Origin: Vibrio astriarenae
GTDB lineage: Bacteria; Pseudomonadota; Gammaproteobacteria; Enterobacterales; Vibrionaceae
Assembly (NCBI RefSeq): GCF_010587385.1
Contig: NZ_CP047476.1
Span: 434,001-498,000 of the forward strand
DNA length: 64,000 nt
Direction: 5' to 3'
Shown here: one piece after another, positions 47,001-59,000 of the stretch
Layout of the letters: each line of letters begins with the position of its first letter
Numbering within the stretch: the stretch's first letter is position 1
Made by a program: the position numbers and the translations under genes
The notes under the pieces: model-generated
Database searches by the model: none
What the model saw: only the letters and a program-made list of their open reading frames with translations
Told to the model about the DNA's origin: nothing

Positions 47001-50000
47001 TCAATGGTGACGTTGAGTTTACGTTTGATGTCTCAGATGGCACCGATACGGTCACAGCGAACGTGGATGTGTCGGTTACGCCAGTGGATGACGCACCAGT
47101 CTCTGGTGACTTAGCCTACAGCGTTAACGAAGACGGTGAAATCACACTAAGTCAAGAGCAGTTACTCTCTCAAGCGTCTGATGTCGAGGGTGATGACTTA
47201 ACCGCATCGAACCTATCGGTTGATGGCAATGCGACCGTGACCGCTAATGACGATGGCTCCTTTACCATCACGCCAGATGCAGACTGGAACGGCGACATTG
47301 ATATCAGTTTCGATATCTCTGATGGCAGCAATGTGGTTCAAGCGCAGGCTGACTTGACCGTTAACCCTGTTAACGACTTACCACAACCACAAGATCAAGC
47401 GTTCACCGTCGAAGAGGACGGTACCTTAACCTTCACCGATGCAGACCTACTCGCAGGTGCAACGGACATTGAAGGGGACGATCTGTCTGTAGAGGGGGTC
47501 AGCTACACCGGTACTGACGGTATCTTGAGTGATAACGGTGACGGTACGTACAGCTTCGCGCCGAACGAGAACTTCAATGGTGACGTAGAGTTTACCTTTG
47601 ATGTCTCAGATGGCACCGATACGGTCACAGCGAACGTGGATGTGTCGGTTACGCCAGTGGATGACGCACCAGTCTCTGGTGACTTAGCCTACAGCGTTAA
47701 CGAAGACGGTGAAATCACGCTTAGCCAAGAGCAGTTATTGTCACAGGCTTCTGACGTCGAAGGCGATGACTTAACCGCATCGAATTTATCTGTGGATGGC
47801 AACGCTGAAGTCACTGCAAATGACGATGGTTCGTTTACTATCACACCGGATGCAGATTGGAACGGTGATATCGACATTAGCTTCGATATCTCTGACGGTA
47901 ATAGTGTTGTCCAAGCCACTGCTGACTTGACGGTAAACCCTGTCAACGACTTACCACAGCCACAAGACCAAGAGTTCACGGTTGAAGAAGATGGTACCTT
48001 AACCTTTACCGATGCCGACCTACTGACCGGTGCGACGGACATTGAAGGGGATGATCTGTCTGTTGAAACCGTCAGTTATACCGGTACTGACGGTATCTTG
48101 AGTGATAACGGTGATGGTACGTACAGCTTCGCACCAAACGAGAACTTTAACGGTGATGTCGAGTTTACGTTTGATGTCTCAGATGGCACTGACACGGTGA
48201 CAGCGAACGTCGATGTCTCAGTGACGCCAGTGGATGACGCACCAGTCTCTGGTGACTTAGCGTACAGCGTCAACGAAGACGGTGAAATCACACTAAGTCA
48301 AGAGCAGTTACTCTCTCAAGCGTCTGATGTTGAAGGCGATGACCTGACGGCCAGTAACCTGGCTGTTGATGGTAACGCCACGGTCACGGCGAATGACGAT
48401 GGTTCATTCACCATTACGCCTGATGCAGATTGGAACGGTGATATCGACATCAGCTTCGATATCTCTGATGGCAGCAATGTGGTTCAAGCGCAGGCTGACT
48501 TGACCGTTAACCCTGTTAACGACTTACCACAACCACAAGATCAAGAGTTCACCGTCGAAGAGGACGGTACCTTAACCTTCACCGATGCAGACCTACTCGC
48601 AGGTGCAACGGACATTGAAGGGGACGATCTGTCTGTAGAGGGGATCAGCTACACCGGTACTGACGGTATCTTGAGTGATAACGGTGACGGTACGTACAGC
48701 TTCGCGCCGAACGGGAACTTCAATGGTGACGTAGAGTTTACCTTTGATGTCTCAGATGGCACCGATACGGTCACAGCGAACGTGGATGTGTCGGTTACGC
48801 CAGTGGATGACGCACCAGTCTCTGGTGACTTAGCCTACAGCGTTAACGAAGACGGTGAAATCACACTAAGTCAAGAGCAGTTACTCTCTCAAGCGTCTGA
48901 TGTCGAGGGTGATGACTTAACCGCATCGAACCTATCGGTTGATGGCAATGCGACCGTGACCGCTAATGACGATGGCTCCTTTACCATCACGCCAGATGCA
49001 GACTGGAACGGCGACATTGATATCAGTTTCGATATCTCTGATGGCAGCAATGTGGTTCAAGCGCAGGCTGACTTGACCGTTAACCCTGTTAACGATTTAC
49101 CACAACCACAAGATCAAGAGTTCACCATCCAAGAAGATGGCATCTTAACCTTCACCGATGCAGACCTACTCGCAGGTGCAACGGACATTGAAGGGGACGA
49201 TCTGTCTGTAGAGGGGATCAGCTACACCGGTACTGACGGTATCTTGAGTGATAACGGTGACGGTACGTACAGCTTCGCGCCGAACGAGAACTTCAATGGT
49301 GACGTAGAGTTTACCTTTGATGTCTCAGATGGCACCGATACGGTCACAGCGAACGTGGATGTGTCGGTTACGCTAGTGGATGACGCACCAGTCTCTGGTG
49401 ACTTAGCCTACAGCGTTAACGAAGACGGTGAAATCACACTAAGTCAAGAGCAGTTACTCTCTCAAGCGTCTGATGTCGAGGGCGATGACTTAACCGCATC
49501 GAACCTATCGGTTGATGGCAATGCGACCGTGACCGCTAATGACGATGGCTCCTTTACCATCACGCCAGATGCAGACTGGAACGGCGACATTGATATTAGT
49601 TTCGATATCTCTGATGGCAGCAATGTGGTTCAAGCGCAGGCTGACTTGACCGTTAACCCTGTTAACGATTTACCACAGCCACAAGATCAAGAGTTCACCA
49701 TCCAAGAAGATGGCATCTTAACCTTCACCGATGCAGACCTACTGACCGGTGCAACGGACATTGAAGGGGACGATCTGTCTGTTGAGGGTGTCAGCTACAC
49801 CGGTACTGACGGTATCTTGAGTGATAACGGTGATGGTACGTACAGCTTCGCGCCGAATGAGAACTTTAACGGTGACGTTGAGTTTACCTTCGATGTGAGT
49901 GATGGCACTGATACGGTGACAGCGAACGTCGATGTCTCAGTGACGCCAGTGGATGATGCACCAGTCTCTGGTGACTTAGCTTACAGCGTCAACGAAGACG

Positions 50001-53000
50001 GTGAAATCACACTAAGTCAAGAGCAGTTACTCTCTCAAGCGTCTGATGTTGAAGGCGATGACCTGACGGCCAGTAACCTGGCTGTTGATGGTAACGCCAC
50101 GGTCACGGCGAATGACGATGGTTCATTCACCATTACGCCTGATGCAGATTGGAACGGTGATATCGACATCAGCTTCGATATCTCTGATGGCAGCAATGTG
50201 GTTCAAGCGCAGGCTGACTTGACCGTTAACCCTGTTAACGACTTACCACAGCCTCAAGACCAAGAGTTCACCGTCGAAGAGGACGGTACCTTAACCTTCA
50301 CCGATGCAGACCTACTCGCAGGTGCAACGGACATTGAAGGGGACGATCTGTCTGTAGAGGGGGTCAGCTACACCGGTACTGACGGTATCTTGAGTGATAA
50401 CGGTGACGGTACGTACAGCTTCGCACCAAACGAGAACTTTAACGGTGATGTCGAGTTTACCTTCGATGTGAGTGATGGCACTGATACGGTGACAGCGAAC
50501 GTCGATGTCTCAGTGACGCCAGTGGATGACGCACCAGTCTCTGGTGACTTAGCCTACAGCGTTAACGAAGACGGTGAAATCACACTAAGTCAAGAGCAGT
50601 TACTCTCTCAAGCGTCTGATGTCGAGGGTGATGACTTAACCGCATCGAACCTATCGGTTGATGGCAATGCGACCGTGACCGCTAATGACGATGGCTCATT
50701 CACCATTACGCCAGATGCAGACTGGAACGGCGACATTGATATCAGTTTCGATATCTCTGATGGCAGCAATGTGGTTCAAGCGCAGGCTGACTTGACCGTT
50801 AACCCTGTTAACGATTTACCACAACCACAAGATCAAGAGTTCACCATCCAAGAAGATGGCATCTTAACCTTCACCGATGCAGATCTACTCGCAGGTGCAA
50901 CGGACATTGAAGGGGACGATCTGTCTGTTGAGGGTGTCAGCTACACCGGTACTGACGGTATCTTGAGTGATAACGGTGACGGTACGTACAGCTTCGCGCC
51001 GAATGAGAACTTTAACGGTGACGTTGAGTTTACCTTCGATGTGAGTGATGGCACTGATACGGTGACAGCGAACGTCGATGTCTCAGTGACGCCAGTGGAT
51101 GATGCACCAGTCTCTGGTGATTTAGCCTACAGCGTCAACGAAGACGGTGAAATAACGCTAAGCCAAGAGCAGTTACTCTCTCAAGCGTCTGATGTTGAAG
51201 GCGATGACCTGACGGCCAGTAACCTGGCTGTTGATGGTAACGCCACGGTCACGGCGAATGACGATGGTTCATTCACCATTACGCCTGATGCAGATTGGAA
51301 CGGTGATATCGAGATCAGTTTCGATATCTCCGATGGTGCTAATGTGGTTCAAGCACAGGCTGACTTGACCGTTAACCCAGTCAATGATTTACCACAGCCT
51401 CAAGACCAAGCGTTCACGGTTGAAGAAGACGGTACGCTGACATTCACAGACGCTGACCTTCTAACAGGTGCGACGGACATTGATGGGGATGATCTGTCTG
51501 TTGAAAGCGTCAGCTACACCGGTACTGACGGTATCTTGAGTGATAATGGTGATGGTACGTACAGCTTTGCACCGAATGAAAACTTTAACGGTGACGTTGA
51601 GTTTACCTTCGATGTGAGTGATGGCACCGATACGGTCACAGCGAACGTCGATGTCTCAGTGACGCCAGTGGATGATGCACCAGTCTCTGGTGATTTAGCC
51701 TACAGCGTTAACGAAGACGGTGAAATCACACTAAGTCAAGAGCAGTTACTCTCTCAAGCGTCTGATGTCGAGGGTGATGACTTAACCGCATCGAACCTAT
51801 CGGTTGATGGCAATGCGACCGTGACCGCTAATGACGATGGCTCCTTTACCATCACGCCAGATGCAGACTGGAACGGCGACATTGATATCAGTTTCGATAT
51901 CTCTGATGGCAGCAATGTGGTTCAAGCGCAGGCTGACTTGACCGTTAACCCTGTTAACGACTTACCACAGCCTCAAGACCAAGAGTTCACCATCCAAGAA
52001 GATGGCATCTTAACCTTTACCGATGCTCATCTGCTTCAAGGTGCCACGGATATTGAAGGCGATAACTTAACCGTTGAAAACATTAGCTACGAAGGTACCG
52101 ATGGTATCTTGACGGATAACGGCAACGGTACTTATAGTTTCGCGCCGAACGAGAACTTCAATGGTGATGTAGAGTTCACATTTGATGTCTCAGATGGTAC
52201 GGACACCGTCACGGCCAACATTGATGTGTCAGTCACACCAGTTGACGATGCACCAACGGTTGAAGGTAATCTGTCTTACACAGTGAACGAAGACGGCGAA
52301 ATTACCTTAAGCCAAGAGCAGTTGTTATCTAATGTCACTGATGTCGATGGTGATAATCTTTCTGCGAGCAACCTATCGGTCGATGGTAACGCTTCAGTCA
52401 CGGCGAACGACGACGGCTCATTCACCATTACTCCAGATGCAGATTGGAATGGTGATATCGACATCAGCTTTGATGTCTCTGATGGTGAGAACATTGTCGC
52501 CTCGGGTGCGGATTTAACCGTTAACCCAGTGAACGACTTACCACAGCCACAAGACCAAGAGTTTACCATCCAAGAAGATGGCATCTTAACCTTCACTGAC
52601 GCACACTTGCTTCAAGGTGCAACGGATATCGAAGGCGACAATCTAACGGTTGAAGGCATTAGCTATGAAGGCACCGATGGTATCTTGACGGATAACGGTA
52701 ACGGTACCTATAGCTTCGCACCGAACGAGAACTTCAACGGTGACGTAGAGTTCACGTTTGATGTATCGGATGGTACTGACACTGTCACGGCTAATATTGA
52801 TGTGTCAGTCACACCAGTTGACGATGCACCAACGGTTGAAGGTAATCTGTCTTACACAGTGAACGAAGACGGCGAAATTACCTTAAGCCAAGAGCAGTTG
52901 TTATCTAATGTCACTGATGTCGATGGTGATAATCTTTCTGCGAGCAACCTATCGGTCGATGGTAACGCTTCAGTCACAGCGAACGACGACGGCTCATTCA

Positions 53001-56000
53001 CCATTACGCCAGATGCAGATTGGAATGGTGATATCGACATCAGCTTCGATGTGTCTGATGGTGAGAACATTGTGGCGTCAGGTGCTGACCTGACGGTGAA
53101 CCCGGTCAACGACTTACCACAGCCGCAAGACCAAGAGTTCACCATCCAAGAAGATGGCATCTTAACCTTTACCGATGCTCATCTGCTTCAAGGTGCCACG
53201 GATATTGAAGGCGACAACTTAACCGTTGAAGGCATCAGCTATGAAGGCACTGATGGTATCTTGACGGACAACGGTAACGGCACTTACAGCTTCGCGCCTA
53301 ATGAAAACTTCAATGGAGATGTCGAGTTTACGTTTGATGTCTCAGATGGCACGGAGACCGTCACGGCCAACATTGATGTGTCAGTCACACCGGTCGATGA
53401 TGCGCCAACGGTTGAAGGTAATCTGTCTTACACAGTGAATGAAGACGGCGAAATTACCTTAAGCCAAGAGCAGTTGTTATCTAATGTCACTGATGTTGAT
53501 GGTGATAATCTTTCTGCGAGCAACTTATCGGTCGATGGTAACGCTTCAGTCACAGCGAACGACGACGGCTCATTCACCATTACTCCAGATGCAGATTGGA
53601 ATGGTGATATCGACATCAGCTTCGATGTGTCTGATGGTGAGAACATTGTGGCGTCAGGTGCTGACCTCACGGTGAACCCAGTCAACGACTTACCACAGCC
53701 GCAAGATCAAGAGTTTACCATCCAAGAAGATGGAATCTTAACCTTTACCGATGCTCATCTGCTTCAAGGTGCAACGGATATTGAAGGCGACAACCTAACG
53801 GTTGAAGGCATCAGCTACGAAGGTACCGATGGTATCTTGACGGACAACGGCAACGGTACTTATAGTTTCGCGCCGAACGATAACTTCAATGGTGATGTAG
53901 AGTTCACATTTGATGTCTCAGATGGTACGGACACAGTCACGGCCAACATTGATGTGTCAGTCACACCAGTCGATGATGCGCCAACGGTTGAAGGTAACCT
54001 ATCTTACACAGTCAATGAAGACGGTGAAATTACCTTAAGCCAAGAGCAGTTGCTTTCAAATGTGTCTGATGTGGAGGGCGATGACCTAACCGCTTCGAAT
54101 CTGTCAGTAGATGGTAACGCGTCTGTGACTGCAAATGAGGATGGTTCGTTTACTATCACGCCAGATGCCGACTGGAATGGTGATATCGACATCAGCTTCG
54201 ATGTGTCTGATGGTGAGAACATTGTGGCGTCTGGTGCTGACCTGACGGTGAACCCAGTTAACGACTTGCCGCAGCCACAAGATCAAGAGTTTACCATCCA
54301 AGAGGATGGCATCTTGACCTTCACTGATGCACACCTGCTTCAAGGTGCAACGGATATTGAGGGCGATAACCTAACCGTTGAAGGTATTAGCTATGAAGGC
54401 ACTGATGGTATCTTGACCGATAATGGCAACGGTACGTACAGCTTTGCTCCGAATGAGAATTTCAACGGTGATGTAGAGTTTACCTTTGATGTCTCAGATG
54501 GCACCGATACTGTGACAGCGAATGTGGATGTCTCAGTCACACCTGTGGACGACGCTCCTGTTTCTGGCGATCTGGCTTATAGCGTTAACGAAGACGGTGA
54601 AATTACGCTTAGCCAAGACCAGCTATTGTCACAGGCATCCGATGTCGAAGGCGATGACTTAACCGCGTCGAATCTATCTGTTGATGGTAACGCGTCAGTG
54701 ACCGCAAATGAGGATGGTTCATTTACTATCACGCCAGATGCAGACTGGAACGGTGATATCGATATCAGCTTCGATATCTCCGATGGTAATAATGTTGTTC
54801 AAGCACAGGCTGACTTGACGGTCAACCCAGTGAATGACTTACCTCAACCGGAAGACAAGGCCTACACAGTCGAAGAGGACGGTACTTTAACCTTTACTGA
54901 TGATCAGCTTCTTGAAAACGCGACAGACGTCGAGGGCGACGATCTCTCCGTAGAAGGTGTGTCTTATACAGGAACCGATGGTGTTCTAACAGATAACGGT
55001 AATGGTACTTATAGCTTTGCACCAAATGAGAATTTCTCGGGTGATGTAGAGTTCAGTTTTGAGGTCAGTGATGGAATCGATACGGTAACAGCAAGTATCG
55101 ACGTTCAAGTTACAGAAGTTAACGATCCACCTGTCGCAGGTCCTACGTCATACACGATTGATGAAGATAGTGTCTTAACATTTAGCGAGTCACAAATACT
55201 AGCCAACGCATCAGATATTGATGGTGAAGTGGAGCTCGTAGAGATTAGTTATGATGGACCTGATGGCATCTTCACGGTCAATGGTGACGGTACATGTAGC
55301 TTTGCACCGAATGAGAACTTTAATGGTGAGGTTCAATTAAACGTCACTGTTACAGATGATGATGGTGCAACCGTTGATACGGTGATTAACGTTGATGTGC
55401 TGCCAATTAACGATGCTCCAGTATCTGGCACAACTGCATATCAAGTTGACGAAGATGGTTCTATCACGATTAGCCAAGAACAGCTTCTATCACAAGCCTC
55501 TGATGTCGAGGGAGATGATCTAACAGCATCAAACCTAACGGTAGATGGTAATGCAGAAGTAACGGCTAACGATGATGGTTCATTTACTATCACTCCAGAC
55601 GCGGATTGGAACGGTGATATCGATTTAAGCTTCGATATCACAGATGGTACCGATACTATTCAAGCTACGGCCGACCTAACGGTTAACCCAATTAATGATC
55701 TGCCTCAGCCTCAAGACCATGAATTTACCATGCAAGAGGACGGTATTCTTACATTCACAGATGAGCAGTTACTGGAGAATGCAACGGATATCGATGGTGA
55801 TGATCTATCAGTCGAAGGTGTAAGCTACAGCGGCACTGACGGTATTTTGACCGACAACGGTGATGGAACTTACAGTTTCGCACCGAATGAAAACTTCAAC
55901 GGCGATGTTGAGTTCACATTTGATGTGAGTGATGGTACTGACATTGTTACGGCCAATGTTGACGTTAGCGTAACACCAGTAGATGACGCACCGACAGTCG

Positions 56001-59000
56001 ACGGCAACCTTGCTTACACCATTGATGAGGATGGTCAGATAACACTGAGCCAAGATCAATTATTGACCCATGCTTCTGATGTAGAGGGCGATACACTTAC
56101 CGCTCAAAACTTATCAGTCGATGGTAATGCGACGGTGACTGCCAACGAAGATGGTTCATTTACTATCACACCAGATGCTGATTGGAATGGTGATATTGAT
56201 ATCAGCTTTGATGTGAGTGATGGTAATAACGTTGTTCAAGGGACAGCCGACTTAACTGTTAACCCTGTCAATGATGCTCCAGATGCGGGTGATGAAATAT
56301 TCATTCAAGCGGAGGAAGATCAGACGGTTGGCGTGACGTTAAGAGAAGAGCCAAGTATTCGTCTAGATCAAGCGCCTGAGCACGGTATTATCGAAGCTCA
56401 CTTGAACGATGAATGGGTAGAGCTAGAAGTAGGTATTGAGATCCCTGCAGATACGGAAGTTCGCTTTGTTGCGAATGAAGACGATGTCGCTGCAGGAACT
56501 CATACAACGCAAGTCGGTACATTTGACGATAATGCGAGCGTGGATGATTGGGGAACCGAGATTGACCCATATACGCGTGAGTTTGTCGATGGCGACCTGA
56601 CAGTTACTGTTCAGAGTAATGATGACCCACTAGGTGCATGGAACGGTAATACTCACATTGGGCATGGTATTGGTGATACTGACCGCCAAGGCTTAAGTGG
56701 AGATGAGAAACTTACCGTTACGGTGGAAGGTCAAGACATCAACGAAATCAGCTTCCATTTGGACGGCCTTGGTGGTTGGTTTATGGAAGAATCACGTCAC
56801 TTCACCGAAGTTGAGATAAAAGCATTCAACGCTGATGGTGATGTGATTGATTCGATGACTTATCACAAGGAAGATCGTGGTTCATACGAAACTGATTACA
56901 CTTTAACGGTCGACGAACCAGTATCGTACTTCGAGCTGGGTACTATTCAAGGGAATGGTACATATGTTGTTCAAAACATGACAGTGTCACAAACATGTCC
57001 TGATGAAGCAATATTCACGTCGATTGGTGTTGATGGTTCAGAAATCACTGAGACGGTAAATCTGCAAATCCGTGAGGGTGACAGCGAGATAGACTTAACC
57101 GCAGAGCTACCAAACATTGAGATTGATACTGAAGGTGCGACTCAGTTCGCCTCAGTTGTCATCACAGAAGAGCAGTTACTGGCGCAAGCAACGGATATTG
57201 ATAGTGAAAATCTCGATATTCAAAATCTCGAGCTAGTGGGCGACAACGCTGAAAACGCAACCTTGACTGACAATGGTGATGGCACTTGGACAGTGACACC
57301 GGATGAGAACTTCCACGGTGAGATTGAGCTAGGTTACCAAGTGACGGATGGGGAGTTGACTGACGATAACATTATCAACATTAACTTCGAATCAGTGAAC
57401 GACGCACCTATAGTTTCTGGTCCAATTGTTTTATCAACCGATGAAGATGTCGGTATTACATTCAATGCAGAAGACCTATTGGCTAACGCTAGTGATGTAG
57501 AAGGTGATGAACTGTCAATTACTGACATTTCTTACAGTGGTGACAATGGTGAGTTAATCGATAATGGCGATGGTTCTTATACCTTTATGCCAAATGAAAA
57601 CTTCAATGGTGAAGTGGATATCGATTATGCGGTGTTCGATGGTCAAGACACAACAGAAACACACCTAGATCTTACCGTCATTCCAGTAAATGATGTACCA
57701 GTCCCTGGTGAACCACTTCATACACAGATGCTGGAAAACGGCACAATTGTGATTGAAGCAAAAGACCTTCTTGCTGGTGCGAGTGATGTCGACGGTGATA
57801 TTCTACACATTGAAAACTTACTGCTGGTCGACCAAACCCAAGGTACTTTAACGGATAATGGTGACAACACCTTTACCTTTGAACCTGCTACAGATTTCCA
57901 TGGTGATGTGAATCTAACTTTCGATATTAGCGATGGTATAGCAAGTGCTCCAAGTACTGCCTCTATCGATGTAGAGATGGTCAATGAAGGTCCTGAAGTA
58001 TCTGGTCCAGTGGATGCTGTTGTTGATGAAGATGGTACCATCACGATTACTCAAGAGGAGCTTCTAGAGAACGCTTCTGATGTAGATGGTGATGACCTTG
58101 AGGCGGTCAACCTACAAACCAATGATCCTAATGCAACTATTGTCGAAAACGCGGACGGTAGCTTCACGATTACACCAAGTGAAAACTTCTTTGGTGAGAT
58201 AGAGTTCACTTATGATGTGACTGATGCGATTGAGACGGTTTCTGCAGGATTGAATCTAACAGTTAATCCAGTCAATGACTTACCTGATGTCCCAGACTTG
58301 TCATTCACAACGCAAGATGGTGAATCGATAACGTTGACACAAGATCAGCTACTCGCTCAAGCGACAGATATCGAGGGTGATGATCTTACCGCTGTAAATG
58401 TAACTAGTCTGAATGACAACGTCGAGGTAGTGGATAACGGTGATGGTACATTCACTCTTACAACGGAAGAGGGCTATTTTGGCAACGCTGACTTAACCTT
58501 TGATGTGAGTGATGGAACAGATACTGTTACGGCAAACATTGATCTTACCGTTGAGTTTGTCAATGACGCTCCAGACGCTGACGCTGTATCAGCAACTGTT
58601 GAGGAAGATGGAAGTATCTTGGTGACTCAAGAAATGCTTCTAGAGAACGCTTATGATGTTGATGGCGATGATCTCTATGCAACAGGCCTAACTACCAACG
58701 ATCCTAACGCAACAGTGGTTGATAATGGTGATGGTACGTTTACGGTTACACCGTCAGAAGATTTCAATGGTCAAATCCAGTTTGATTATGAAGTTAATGA
58801 TGGCGAATTGAGCACTTCTACTCAGCTTAACCTTGATGTTACGCCTGTCAACGATGCGCCAGAAGCGGAAGGGCTTGCATTTGAAATGCAAGAAGATGGC
58901 ACATTACTGATTACGGATGAGCAGCTATTAGAAAACGCAACAGACATCGATGGAGACGTCCTTTCTGTTAGTGATGTTTCCTACACAGGAGACCAGGGTG

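Larger units (their letters stand above)
35024..56281 (+). repeat. Main tandem-95 repeat array (about 74 domains in couplets of 573/576 bp)
   Basis: Alternating domains A (AYSVNEDGEITLSQEQLL...) and B (QEFTVEEDGTLTFTDADLL...) form couplets of 191 or 192 residues. Couplet starts recur at, for example, 37351, 37927, 38503, 39079, then 42523, 43096, and on through 52276, 52852, 53428, 54004. A typical couplet has about 33 Asp, 11 Glu and no Lys, Arg, His, Cys or Met. The motifs DVEGD, DNGDGT and DVSDG are likely calcium ligands at domain junctions, as in cadherin-like folds. Confidence 0.93.
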
